Part shown: positions 1-8,167 of the stretch, one piece after another
Numbering within the stretch: the first letter of the stretch is position 1
Layout of the letters: each line of letters starts with the position of its first letter
NCBI GenBank assembly: GCA_029010575.1
Contig: JAQXKS010000061.1
Coordinates: forward strand, 84,580-124,472
Reading direction: 5' to 3'
DNA: 39,893 nt
Source: Bacteroidales bacterium
Lineage (GTDB): Bacteria > Bacteroidota > Bacteroidia > Bacteroidales > UBA932
Translations under genes and position numbers: made by a program
The notes under the pieces: model-generated
Told to the model about the DNA's origin: nothing
The model's database searches: none
The model's input: the letters and a program-made list of their open reading frames with translations, nothing else

Positions 1-13
1 AGACTTCAACAGG

Positions 14-487
14 ATGAAGACTGATGACGATGATTACTTCCAGATTAGTTACGACCGTTTTCACGACATTACCGCCAAGGACACGGAGGAATCCGGGAAA
101 CCTGAAGGAATGCGTGAATCGGAATATAATAAAAGGTATCTCCAGGAAATCGTAAAGACGGAGGATGATGAAGATCGTTTCAGCCAGCTTACCGATATGG
201 AATACTTTGTCTATGTCTTTATCGGCCAGTATTTCAAGATAGATGACACCACCAAGGAAATTATTGATGTACTGGACGAATATCAGAATAGAAAGTATGT
301 TACGGGCCGGGAACTTGCCAGATACTTTATGGATCATACGGAGGTTAGTAAAGATGATTTCCTCGGCATTCTGAAAACACCTCTTAACGAGGGTGCGTTG
401 GACTTGAAACCGGTGGGATTGTTCTCAGCCGATAAAATCAGGAAATGGAATCGCTTGCATAAGCAGAAATCAATAATCGAGATATGA
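14..487 (+). CDS. hypothetical protein, possibly 5'-truncated by window edge
   Basis: Encodes 157 residues with an acidic N-terminal half and a basic C-terminal tail. The frame stays open upstream to the edge of the window, so the ATG used here may be internal to a longer gene. The stop overlaps the ATG of the next gene by four bases (ATGA), suggesting translational coupling. I do not recognise a family and see no membrane segment or metal site. Confidence 0.6.
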   Translation: MKTDDDDYFQISYDRFHDITAKDTEESGKPEGMRESEYNKRYLQEIVKTEDDEDRFSQLTDMEYFVYVFIGQYFKIDDTTKEIIDVLDEYQNRKYVTGRELARYFMDHTEVSKDDFLGILKTPLNEGALDLKPVGLFSADKIRKWNRLHKQKSIIEI

Positions 488-684
488 CGCACGACATAGA
501 CCATTGCCAAGGGGCGGGGCTGGAGATGTGTGAAAGTTGTAAGCGGTATCTCGCCTACAGGGAGGTGCGGGAAGGTAAATATAAGTACCCAGTCTATTCT
601 TTGGAACCGAATCCAGACATCAAGAACAACAAATGTTGGTATTATTATGAGCAGATTACAGAAGAACAGACAGAAAAGGCGTGA
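484..684 (+). CDS. small Cys-containing hypothetical protein
   Basis: A 66-residue protein with Cys at residues 8, 15, 18 and 50. The C-x2-C pair in MCESCKRYL could form part of a metal knuckle, but a complete four-ligand site is not obvious. It starts in an ATGA overlap with the preceding gene, and its 3' end overlaps the start of the next gene at 647. Function unknown. Confidence 0.65.
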   Translation: MTHDIDHCQGAGLEMCESCKRYLAYREVREGKYKYPVYSLEPNPDIKNNKCWYYYEQITEEQTEKA

Positions 685-1129
685 AGAGGCTATCCTGAGG
701 GAGCGTAGAGGTCAGGAACTATCAGATCATCTCCAGCATATCTCTGAACATCCGGAAGAGGAAATTAAGAGCTGGTGGAAGAATGTCTATCAATTGCCGC
801 TTCGTGTGGATGAATATTGCCCGCATTACGCATATTCGGCCAACGGAACAATGGCGTTGACCTTCCAAACAGATGACCGGGAATTCATCAAGAAATTTAT
901 CGATACCGTTAACGGAGAGCGTGAGTCCCTGGCTAAGCCGGGGACATGGCGCAATGAGGGTGTGGACATCATAGCCGGTGACAGATTGGTATGCTTTGTC
1001 CGTGGGTGGGGACATCTTACAGGATGCGGGGCGTTGGCACTTCCTCCGGAGGTAGCGGCACTCATCCAAGACGGATTCATTGAATATATCATGGAACGGA
1101 TAAGCGGCCCTCACGATGGAAATCAATAA
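647..1129 (+). CDS. hypothetical protein with basic N-terminal helix
   Basis: From ATG 647 it encodes 160 residues. A longer frame begins at 530, but that part runs entirely over the preceding gene. The first 20 residues are Lys/Arg-rich and probably helical; the rest looks alpha/beta with an aromatic cluster (WWKNVYQLP). No family recognised. It is embedded in a run of overlapping genes (484-1695) that is probably one transcript. Confidence 0.6.
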   Translation: MSRLQKNRQKRREEAILRERRGQELSDHLQHISEHPEEEIKSWWKNVYQLPLRVDEYCPHYAYSANGTMALTFQTDDREFIKKFIDTVNGERESLAKPGTWRNEGVDIIAGDRLVCFVRGWGHLTGCGALALPPEVAALIQDGFIEYIMERISGPHDGNQ

Positions 1130-1298
1130 AAACAATCTTCCCCAGGCAATAAATGCCTTGCGCCAATGCGCCAGGGAAAACCGGAATCAGCCATACGGTA
1201 CTGGAATGGTGATTATCTCCAGTCTTTGCAACGATGTGGCAGATTATCTGACGAAAGAAATATTTGAACAATTAAAATCAGAGAAAAATGAAATGTGA
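1116..1298 (+). CDS. short hypothetical protein
   Basis: A 60-residue protein starting with MEINKNNLPQAINAL, overlapping the previous gene by 14 bases and the next by 11. It is predicted mostly helical, with no Cys cluster or membrane segment. Existence rests on the overlap pattern and on the plausible start; function unknown. Confidence 0.55.
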   Translation: MEINKNNLPQAINALRQCARENRNQPYGTGMVIISSLCNDVADYLTKEIFEQLKSEKNEM

Positions 1299-1695
1299 AT
1301 CTTACAAACAGAGGCTGGAATGCCTCGGTGATCGTGGGGCTGCATTAGATTATATTCTACGCCTCAACGGACTTTATGCTCCAACCCCAATAATTATGAG
1401 CATTCAGGCATCGTTGGATGAATATGAAAGGGTTGGGGGCGAGATGGGCATTGAAGAGATCATGATCATCCAGGAAAAAGAATTTGAGCGTTACCACAAG
1501 ATTGTGGGTGATGATATTCGTTCAGCATATTCCCTGAATGAGTATGACCAAACGCTGCACCTTGCAAATGATGTTTTTGACCGTATGGAATCTCCAGCGT
1601 GTGAATTATGCGACCTGAGAGACAAGAAGGGCGAATGCAGGTATCCGGGCGGTCAATGCGAGGGATTTTATTATTTCAAGAAAAGGATAGGGTAA
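1288..1695 (+). CDS. hypothetical protein with C-terminal Cys cluster
   Basis: Encodes 135 residues. The N-terminal two thirds are helical and acidic; the last 30 residues hold C-x2-C followed by two more Cys (PACELCDLRDKKGECRYP then GGQCEG), a likely zinc or iron-sulphur site. Start ATG 1288 overlaps the stop of the preceding gene. Catalytic motifs are absent, so a small adaptor or nucleic-acid-binding role is only a guess. Confidence 0.65.
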   Translation: MKCESYKQRLECLGDRGAALDYILRLNGLYAPTPIIMSIQASLDEYERVGGEMGIEEIMIIQEKEFERYHKIVGDDIRSAYSLNEYDQTLHLANDVFDRMESPACELCDLRDKKGECRYPGGQCEGFYYFKKRIG

Positions 1696-1710
1696 TATAA
1701 AGCATTAATT

Positions 1711-1953
1711 ATGAGCCGTACTTTTATTAGAAGAGAAGAAGAACAGGAATATCAGTGGCATGTACCATTCCGTTCCAAATGTTGTGGAGATCCGGATGGA
1801 GAGATTCCGCCTACAAGCGAGCGAGTGTATTTTGAATTGAAGGATCATCGCATCGTAGAAGGACAAATTGTAGTGGAGCCATCTGGATTCTACACTCTAT
1901 ATGACGATGACTGGCAGGGATGGAGCCAAATATTGAGATGGAAATTTAGATAA
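1711..1953 (+). CDS. short hypothetical protein, WGWSQ-type C-terminus
   Basis: An 80-residue protein with adjacent Cys-Cys at about residue 24 and a Trp-rich end (DDWQGWSQILRW). Fold probably all-beta. It is the last gene of the left cluster, followed by about 150 bases without a gene that carry a promoter-like word. Function unknown. Confidence 0.6.
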   Translation: MSRTFIRREEEQEYQWHVPFRSKCCGDPDGEIPPTSERVYFELKDHRIVEGQIVVEPSGFYTLYDDDWQGWSQILRWKFR

Positions 1954-2038
1954 TTGGTAGGCGGACATATCTCTAAAGGTAGATGATATTTATTTACCCG
2001 ATATATTCATTTTTTCAATCTAATCGTTATCCATTCTT

Positions 2039-2047
2039 CTATTCTTA
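2039..2047 (+). promoter_or_regulatory. CTATTCTTA promoter-like word
   Basis: CTATTCTTA, 56 bases upstream of a 20-codon gene. TATTCTTA recurs in gene-free DNA at 9109-9117, 19490-19498, 32999-33007 and 33819-33826. It resembles a weak form of the Bacteroides -7 element TAnnTTTG and may be a promoter word specific to this element. No transcript data; inference from recurrence and position. Confidence 0.45.
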
Positions 2048-2102
2048 TGTGAGAATGGTTCAATACATCTCTTTAGTGTTTAACTCTTAAAATTTTAGGT
2101 TT

Positions 2103-2165
2103 ATGGCATGTAGTAAAGGCAGCGGCAAGGGTAAAGGAAAAGGCCCTGGAAAGAAAGGATGTTAA
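2103..2165 (+). CDS. 20-residue Gly/Lys-rich micropeptide
   Basis: ATG to TAA encodes MACSKGSGKGKGKGPGKKGC: flanking Cys residues around alternating Gly and Lys, strongly basic. It lies between a promoter-like word and a clean terminator with no other frame on this strand, so a dedicated short transcript is plausible. A nucleic-acid-binding peptide or an RNA whose coding content is incidental are both possible. No family recognised. Confidence 0.5.
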   Translation: MACSKGSGKGKGKGPGKKGC

Positions 2166-2184
2166 AGTCCGCCGCACTCAAACA

Positions 2185-2221
2185 CCCTCGCATTTCTTCG
2201 GATTTGCGAGGGCTTTATTTT
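2185..2221. terminator. intrinsic terminator between convergent genes
   Basis: An 8-bp stem (CCCTCGCA with TGCGAGGG) around a 12-nt loop, followed by CTTTATTTTG on the plus strand. It ends the micropeptide transcript and overlaps the stop region of the convergent minus-strand gene, so it may work in both directions. Confidence 0.75.
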
Positions 2222-3105
2222 GTCAGTCGGTCACGCAAAAGTTCCACCATCTTTTCAAGATATTTTAACGCTTCACTGTGTTTGCTGAAATAGTTACCGG
2301 CAATATAACGGAAATGCGATGTGGGCGTTCCTTTTTCGGTTTCCTGGATAATTTTCATTTTGTCATTGATATACCAATAGTGCTGGCCAACCTCAACCTT
2401 CACTTCCAGCGGCTCGATCCTATGAAGCTTGTCATACCACACCTTACCATATTTATTAAGCTCAGTATTCAATCTTCTCTGGGCAATTATGGACATCGGT
2501 TCAAAATGATATTCGTGGAAGGTTACGGCATCTTTTTCGTGCATTGAGTAGGCACATTTCTTGGTCTTGTAATCAAACCAGCAGTACAGCTCAACTTCGT
2601 TGGTATTTGGGGAAATAGAACGGATAACACCCAGTTTCGTATCATTTTGGTTCCAAATTAGCACGCGATCATTGATTTTTGGAACGAATTTGGGCATAAC
2701 CGTAAAATTTTTACGGCAATACTCCAGATTTTGATGGGAAAGTTGGATGTGAACTTGAAGCTGGTCTTCAGGGTTCATTTCCTCCAAGCCGGAAACAGGC
2801 ACGGTAAGGCTTGCTTCGCAAAAACCCTCTGTGGAAATTTTTCCGCATATCTTGGCAATTTTCGTGTCACAATCGGAAATTATTACGGACTCATTGGAAA
2901 ATTTAGCTACATCTCCGCAACCAAAGCCTTTATGATACCATTCAATAAATTGAGAGCCGGTAATCCCCTGACTATTGTATGAGGGAGTAAATTTTCCTAA
3001 GCGAAAATGGTGTTTTTGACAGAAGAGCTGTACGATTTCCCAATCAGCTTCGCCCTGGAAGGATTGGATAGAGAGAAGGTGTAAGACCTGACTTTCGGTT
3101 TTCAT
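2215..3105 (-). CDS. hypothetical protein with SH3/Tudor-like and phage-type C-terminal segments
   Basis: A 296-residue protein and the only minus-strand gene left of the mobilizable element. The middle (PKINDRVLIWNQNDTKLG onward) looks like a small beta-barrel of SH3/Tudor type. The end has the pattern YWYIN...FRYIAGNYF....EAL, which I recall from C-termini of many phage proteins; this is memory, not a search. A Bacteroides-type promoter lies just upstream (3134-3166, minus). The opposite orientation suggests separate regulation. Biochemical function unknown. Confidence 0.65.
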   Translation of the reverse strand: MKTESQVLHLLSIQSFQGEADWEIVQLFCQKHHFRLGKFTPSYNSQGITGSQFIEWYHKGFGCGDVAKFSNESVIISDCDTKIAKICGKISTEGFCEASLTVPVSGLEEMNPEDQLQVHIQLSHQNLEYCRKNFTVMPKFVPKINDRVLIWNQNDTKLGVIRSISPNTNEVELYCWFDYKTKKCAYSMHEKDAVTFHEYHFEPMSIIAQRRLNTELNKYGKVWYDKLHRIEPLEVKVEVGQHYWYINDKMKIIQETEKGTPTSHFRYIAGNYFSKHSEALKYLEKMVELLRDRLTK

Positions 3106-3133
3106 TTGAAGTTGTGCGAATCAATTAATGGAG

Positions 3134-3166
3134 CAAATATAATCACATTTCGATAATCTATACAAA
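3134..3166 (-). promoter_or_regulatory. Bacteroides-type promoter for minus-strand gene
   Basis: Read on the minus strand: TTTG (3163-3166), 21 bases, then TATATTTG (3134-3141), matching the TTTG / TAnnTTTG consensus of the Bacteroidetes primary sigma factor. It ends about 30 bases before the start codon at 3105. Confidence 0.65.
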
Positions 3167-3533
3167 TGAATATAAAATTTCTTGCCCAAAAATCAGATCT
3201 AATTTTGGGGCCTCCGGAAAAAATTGGGATTGCAATATTAAGCGTTTTTATAGGGCCATAATGGAATTTTTGAGTGAATGGTAAGCTGGAGGGCGAAAAA
3301 TGCGATATTTGCCTTATATTATAGAGGTATGTTAATGTAGGCTTCCCAGAAAATTCAATTTAATAATAAAGGCCGGGAAAAATTTTGGGAATCGAATATA
3401 TCAAAATTAATGGGTGGCTGGAAGGGATTTTGTGGCTTGGTTCACTTTTGAGAAAACGAGATTGAAAATTTCGGCCCGACTATATTTATGGTATTCGCAC
3501 CAGACTGACCACCCACCTCGCCATTTTTGCAAC
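3167..3533. other. AT-rich gene-free stretch
   Basis: About 370 bases without a credible gene. Short imperfect direct similarities occur, for example GGAAAAAATTGGGATTG near 3216 and GGGAAAAATTTTGGGAATCG near 3376. Beyond that I see no strong hairpin, tRNA or promoter on the plus strand. Confidence 0.5.
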
Positions 3534-4068
3534 TTAACTACCTGTTACACAGGTAGTTAATCAGGTTCACTTTCCGCAAAAGTGAACCAGCCTCGCCTCG
3601 TGGACACGCGAAACGCCTCCACACGCCCACTTGCAGAACTCCCGCCCTAAAAAGCCAATTTATTGGCTTTTTTCACGCGAATAAGTTCCCCACCTGCCAC
3701 CCAACTTGCGTAGGTGCAAAAACTCGCCCGCGACATTCGTGTGTGGGCTTTGCCTTGTGCGTGATGTTGTGCGTGAGTTTCGCGTGGACAAGGCTGGGCT
3801 TGCACACCCAAGGCCACGGACAGGCGAACTTCGTGCGGACGCTCAGGACAGTGCGTGTGATTTTCCTGGGCGCGGGGGTGTTTTTGGCTACGCCAAAAAG
3901 GTGCGTGACGCTCGCCCTAAACAGGCGTGACTGACGGGCCGTAGCGTTGCGAAGTTGCCCCCAACTTTGCATCGGCAATCAGCCAACGACCGACCTCGGC
4001 GGTTGTAACGAAGTTACAAGCAAGCAAGTTCCGAGGGCTTGTTTGCAAAGCAAACAAAATCTCGCATT
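3534..4068. repeat. gene-free leader with perfect inverted repeats
   Basis: Upstream of the gene at 4069. It contains a 12-bp perfect inverted repeat with 3-nt spacer (3534-3560), a 10-bp repeat with 5-nt spacer (3564-3588), an 11-bp A/T-flanked hairpin (3649-3672), an 8-bp repeat with spacer TAC (3881-3899), a 6-bp repeat with spacer CCCC (3952-3967), a 7-bp repeat with spacer GAA (4003-4019) and an 8-bp repeat with spacer AAA (4039-4057). Arm sequences are unrelated; the compact geometry is shared and continues into the gene. Confidence 0.75.
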
Positions 4069-4611
4069 ATGGCACACAAGAACAACGCCGCTGTTGCTAA
4101 CGAAGTTAGCAAAACCAACAAGTCAAACGCAAACCGCAAAGCCGTCAAGAACGAAGTTCTTGAAGCAAAGGCTCCCGTTGCTAACGAAGTTAGCAAGCAA
4201 GCCGAAAACAAACCCGTCAAAACCCAAAGGGTTTTGGAAACGAGGGCCGATTGGGAGCGCATCTTCGCTCACACAGTCACACTCGTGGCAACGCTTGCCA
4301 AGGGCAAAGCCCTTGCCGACAACTGCAACGAGGGCTTTCACTTCGTGAAAGTTGCCGACTCTCCCCACAGCAGGGCATACGCAAAGGCACTGCTTGCTGC
4401 TTTCAGCAGCAACAAAGCCGACAAGTTCCTCGGCAACTGCAAAGTGACTTGCATAGCAAGTCAGCCGAAACGCTACGAACTCGCAAGCCAAGTTTTGCTG
4501 AAAGCAAAACTCGTGAAAGGCGATGACAAGGCAGTCGCAAAGGTTCTCACCGAAGGTGAGAAAAAGCAATGCAAGGCTTTCTGCGAAGCACTGATGACGG
4601 CTCTTGCATAG
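4069..4611 (+). CDS. Lys/Ala-rich basic protein whose gene is packed with short palindromes
   Basis: From ATG 4069 (MAHKNNAAVANEVSK) it encodes 180 residues: a basic, low-complexity Lys/Ala/Val/Asn tail of about 50 residues, then a helical Ala-rich domain. An upstream in-frame ATG at 4039 lies in a palindrome and is less likely. Inside the coding sequence are at least ten perfect inverted repeats with 6-8-bp arms and exactly three spacer bases (GAA, AAA, TTC or ATA), and the last one spans the stop codon. The protein repeats VANEVSK through one such palindrome. The basic tail suggests DNA binding, perhaps to the phased repeat downstream. No family recognised. Confidence 0.65.
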   Translation: MAHKNNAAVANEVSKTNKSNANRKAVKNEVLEAKAPVANEVSKQAENKPVKTQRVLETRADWERIFAHTVTLVATLAKGKALADNCNEGFHFVKVADSPHSRAYAKALLAAFSSNKADKFLGNCKVTCIASQPKRYELASQVLLKAKLVKGDDKAVAKVLTEGEKKQCKAFCEALMTALA

Positions 4612-4637
4612 CAAGACACCGAGCAAACCTCACTCGT

Positions 4638-4669
4638 AACCCACTCTTTCAGAGTGGGTTAAATTTTTT
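4638..4669 (+). terminator. intrinsic terminator after 4069-4611 gene
   Basis: Perfect 10-bp stem AACCCACTCT / AGAGTGGGTT with a 3-nt TTC loop, then AAATTTTTT. It shares the 3-nt-spacer geometry of the palindromes inside the preceding gene but has the U-run expected of a terminator. Confidence 0.85.
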
Positions 4670-4676
4670 CTCTCTA

Positions 4677-5851
4677 CGCGTGGACACACATAACACGCGC
4701 AATTATCGTGCGCACACATTTTGCGCCCAAGCACCCACACTTGCCCATATCGCCTCCACGCATATCGTGTGGCCTCGTGTATCGTGGCCACGAGTTCGTG
4801 ATGCGCTCCCACTCCAGCACCCACAACGCCCTGTCGTGGCCAAATTTGCCACCGCAACGCAACACTTGTGGCCAATTCGTGAGTGGCCAGTAAAGCGCGT
4901 GGAAGTCAAAAAACGCTGGTGTGGTAGTCCACGAGATAGGCGTTGCTTTGAGCCTCCACGCCTTATTGTGGCCAATAGTGGGCAAGTTGGCTAAGCGCGT
5001 GGAATGGCACATACATCCCCAGACCAGTGTGATGGGCATCCAATGCAACGCCATGGACAGGCGTGGTAGTGTTGTGGGTGCATTATGGGCAAGCGTGGAG
5101 ATGTGGTGGGTGTATGTTGAGAGCGTGTGGGCATAGTTGGGCGTGTTATGGATATGCGCGGACTTATGCTGGACGGATATGGATGCGTATTGGACGAGCG
5201 TGGACGAATGTTGGATATGTGTGGAGGTATGTCGTGGACAAGTGTGGACATATTCTGGAGGCGTGTTGGTATCCAAAAGCCTCGTGTGGACACCTTGTGG
5301 GCGTATGTGGTAGCCAAATTTGCATCGTGTGGAGGGCCACGATATGCACTATGGGCCTCCAGATCCGGCCATAGCCCAAACGCGTGGAGTTCCACGCATA
5401 TTTGTGGGTGTCCACGATACGCAAGTTGTGGCCGGATGTCGTGGAGGCGTTGGAGTTGCGTGGCGTGAAGATGTGGCCAGGCATTATGGACGAGCGTGGT
5501 CGAGAGTTGCCTTGCTTGTGGCCAGGTCTGGATGCGTGTGATGGATAGCCGTGAGCACCCATTATGGGCGTGCTTGGACATCCACGAGGCTTTTCGTGGC
5601 CAAGCGTGGATGAGCGTGGGGCTGTGCCATGGCCATGTGTGGATACATGATGGGCCTGTGTCGTGGACAGATGTGGGCAGATGATGGATGCGTGTGGACA
5701 TATAGTGGGCATTCGTGTGGCTCCACGCCTGATCGCGTGGCCGTGTATCATAACGCCTCCACATCACAGGAGCGTGACATGGCCAAGTGGGAGCGTCCAG
5801 ACATCAGGGCTATGCCCTATCGTGGAGGCTTGTATGTGGGCGTTCTTAAAA
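4677..5851. repeat. 1.2-kb helically spaced TGG/CCA word array
   Basis: Degenerate words such as CGTGGA, TGTGGACA, TGGGCG and GTGGCC fill the region. From about 5053 to 5290 TGG recurs mostly every 10 or 11 bases; elsewhere steps are 9-13 or about 20-22. The left part (to about 4900) is rich in CCA/CAC and the right part in TGG/GTG, so the strand bias flips near 4900-4990. Long minus-strand frames exist only because the repeat lacks stops. A centromere-like, origin-like or protein-wrapping site is possible; nothing in the sequence decides. Confidence 0.7.
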
Positions 5852-5976
5852 ATTTCCGAAGGAAATTTCAACATCCCGTCAGTCGTGAAAAAAGTTTGGA
5901 AGTATCAAAAAGTCGCCTTGCCTTTGTGACAGATTTCAATTCGATTTCGACCGCAAAGATTTTGGATTGGAATTGA

Positions 5977-6399
5977 GGAAATGGAATTGTGGTTTGATTG
6001 TATGCTTGCTTGCATACATACGAGGGAGCGAGAGAAGAATTGTCCATAGTCACTGAGTTCTTTGACATACGGAGTTGTTCCACAAGTGAGTGTGTACCTG
6101 CATCTGATGCGTTACATAGGCGAACACACGACACGAGCAACACGAGTTATGCGAGTATCGCAAGTCTGACTTGCTGAAAGCACAATTCAAACGAACAACA
6201 AAGGTTTGATGCCTAATGCGCCATACACGCTCCTGTGTATGCTCGTGACAAGCCGAGAAAAGGACTGCCTTGCATAAGCCAAAGGTATGCTCCAAAGTCA
6301 GAGTCAGGCAAAACAAAAATTTTTCTCAACCCACTTGCAACGGAAGGCGGTTGTAGGTGTACACAAGTACCCGACAAAGGCGGGAAAGCCGAGCCAATT
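5977..6399 (+). other. gene-free leader upstream of second basic-tail protein
   Basis: No credible gene. It contains short palindromes similar to those further left: GTATGC/GCATAC with a 6-nt spacer near 6000, GCAT-CTG-ATGC near 6100, TGCGA-GTA-TCGCA near 6150 and GCAAGT-CTG-ACTTGC near 6165. An in-frame ATG at 6235 would extend the next gene, but the ATG at 6400 fits the style of gene starts here better. Confidence 0.45.
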
Positions 6400-7038
6400 A
6401 TGGCACAGATTTCTAACACTACCAGCATCAAGTTCAATGTAACTTTCGGCATTCTCTCACACGACAATGTGCCTGCAAATGCAGCCGTATTGCTCAACGA
6501 GTGCAAGAAACGCATCAACGGCGAACTTCAGTCAGTCACTGAATTTCTCGCTATCGAGGGCGTGAAATCCACCAAGGAAACCGACCTCATCGTACCTGTG
6601 CTTGCCGTAATGCTTGCAGACACAAGGGAGCGTGCAGGATTTGCCTCCGAGTACAAGGTGTGCATACTTGACGGGGCTGAAACAGACTCCAAAATCAGGG
6701 CAAAGTCCCTCTTCAGCAAGTACCTCAGGAGCAATGTTGTGTACAAGAGCAACAGTGAGGGCGCACTCAACAAGGCACTCGTACTCGATGACGGCTTGCG
6801 CCTTTCGGGAACTTCGCTGAAAGTGACTGAGAAACAGCCTATTTTCTCAGCAAAGGGCAACGAACTCCGAGTGATTATGCACCAGACTGCACAGGCCGTA
6901 TGCAGACAGGCAACAATGCGCAAGGACATCATCGGCAAGGCCAAAGCAATCTACACAACGGCCTACGAAGAGGCCACTCCAAAGGCCGAGGTAAAGGCTA
7001 CGAAAAAGGAGTCAAAACCTGCAAGAGCAACCGCATAG
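6400..7038 (+). CDS. hypothetical protein with histone-H1-like basic C-terminal tail
   Basis: Encodes 212 residues from ATG 6400 (MAQISNTTSIKFNVTF). A folded alpha/beta domain of about 180 residues is followed by a Lys/Ala/Thr/Pro tail (PKAEVKATKKESKPARATA). The gene at 4069, on the other side of the phased repeat, has a comparable basic tail at its N-terminus. The arrangement suggests two DNA-coating or partition proteins flanking their target, but this is inference only. A hairpin terminator follows. No family recognised. Confidence 0.65.
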   Translation: MAQISNTTSIKFNVTFGILSHDNVPANAAVLLNECKKRINGELQSVTEFLAIEGVKSTKETDLIVPVLAVMLADTRERAGFASEYKVCILDGAETDSKIRAKSLFSKYLRSNVVYKSNSEGALNKALVLDDGLRLSGTSLKVTEKQPIFSAKGNELRVIMHQTAQAVCRQATMRKDIIGKAKAIYTTAYEEATPKAEVKATKKESKPARATA

Positions 7039-7061
7039 CGACACCCACATACAGACACGAT

Positions 7062-7094
7062 GCACCCAGCCCGAAAGGGTTGGGTGCTTGTGTT
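7062..7094 (+). terminator. hairpin terminator
   Basis: Stem GCACCCAGCCC / GGGTTGGGTGC closed by GAAA, followed by TTGTGTTT. The stem is strong and the U-run imperfect; it sits 24 bases after the stop of the preceding gene. Confidence 0.7.
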
Positions 7095-7206
7095 TATACG
7101 CATACGCGCCCATATACGCACACGCTCACACATTATGCGTTGTGTCGTGTTAAGCGCGAAAAATCGAAAAACACCCCAGAGTTGAACCCATCAAAATAGG
7201 CACAAA

Positions 7207-7806
7207 ATGGAACTTTCAGCATTATTATCAGAGGCACAAATTCGCTCAATTCAGAGCAATACCCGTGAGGAAACCGTAGAGGACTGCATCGGTGGAATAT
7301 GTTATCAGTACGGAATTGCATTTGACTCCCAGGCACAGGAAAGGGTGCGCTACATCAAGCGTTTCAATCAGTCCACAATCGTGTGCATAAACGAAGAGGG
7401 CATAAACTTTTTGCCCGTAATTCGTGACAAGAATTTTGCTAAATGCGTGGGAGAGCGTCTGAAGCGTGGCGGTGTAGTATGGATGCACGACAATACCTTC
7501 AGGGAAGTGACTTGGAACAACTGGAAGCATACATACGCAATGTTGTGTCCGAAAGTGCCTGTGTACACAAGTGGGGAACTTGACAAACCAAGCAAGAAGG
7601 AGTGTGCCGAAATCAAGGAAACCCGTAGGCTCGATAGGTTCTTCAACGAGATGAAATCCGTGGATAGATACAAAAAGATGGGTAAACGAGGATTTAATGC
7701 TAACTTTGACGAACTGAAGCGTAAGTGGCAAATTGCCGAGTTTGACAAGCAGTTCTATGCGACAAAGCGTAGGGCAAAAGAAATAATGCAGCAGGTGGAA
7801 CTTTAG
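7207..7806 (+). CDS. hypothetical protein, 199 residues
   Basis: The protein starts MELSALLSEAQIRSIQS and ends in a Lys/Arg-rich helical segment (residues 135-199) that could bind nucleic acid. Cys27 and Cys32 (DCIGGICYQ) do not form a recognisable zinc site with other residues. It has its own terminator directly downstream, so it appears to be the end of the 6.4-7.8 kb unit. No family recognised. Confidence 0.65.
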   Translation: MELSALLSEAQIRSIQSNTREETVEDCIGGICYQYGIAFDSQAQERVRYIKRFNQSTIVCINEEGINFLPVIRDKNFAKCVGERLKRGGVVWMHDNTFREVTWNNWKHTYAMLCPKVPVYTSGELDKPSKKECAEIKETRRLDRFFNEMKSVDRYKKMGKRGFNANFDELKRKWQIAEFDKQFYATKRRAKEIMQQVEL

Positions 7807-7829
7807 CGAGATTTTGTTCCCCGGCAGCG

Positions 7830-7862
7830 GCCCCATAGGAGCAATCCTGTGGGGCTTTTTTA
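7830..7862 (+). terminator. intrinsic terminator
   Basis: Eleven-base arms GCCCCATAGGA / TCCTGTGGGGC with a GCAA loop and a run of six T. It overlaps the 5' part of an upstream extension of the next frame, which supports starting that gene at 7921. Confidence 0.9.
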
Positions 7863-7920
7863 TGCCCCTATGCGAACAAATCAAAATGCAAACGACTATT
7901 CATTAAAAAGACAGAAAGCG

Positions 7921-8154
7921 ATGAAAGTACTCAAAATTTCAGCAACCCTTATTCTTAAATGCGTTGAGTTAGCCATTTTGCTGGTGGCTGTGTTCTTACT
8001 CTTCGGGGAACCCGCAGATAATGGCTTGATGACCTTGAAATTTATGTTATTGAAGTTTACCAGTATCCCAATGTTTTGGGCTGTGTACAAACTCGATTGT
8101 TTGGTAAATAAATGGTGGGGTATTAAGGAAAACCCTGAGGACAATATGGTATAA
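7921..8154 (+). CDS. small membrane protein, two transmembrane segments
   Basis: From ATG 7921 it encodes 77 residues with hydrophobic segments at about 4-28 and 36-56, and a charged C-terminal tail (KENPEDNMV). Upstream in-frame ATGs at 7849 and 7870 would place the start in or right beside the terminator. Function unknown; small inner-membrane proteins of this kind are common in phage accessory regions. Confidence 0.6.
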   Translation: MKVLKISATLILKCVELAILLVAVFLLFGEPADNGLMTLKFMLLKFTSIPMFWAVYKLDCLVNKWWGIKENPEDNMV

Positions 8155-8167
8155 AAATCAAAGAAAT

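Noticed and set aside
4674-5767. Two long minus-strand frames (4674-5276 and 4991-5767)
   Set aside because: They exist because CCA/TGG words avoid stop codons. The translations are His/Thr/Ser/Pro low complexity with no start context or family, and overlapping frames on the other strand are open for the same reason.
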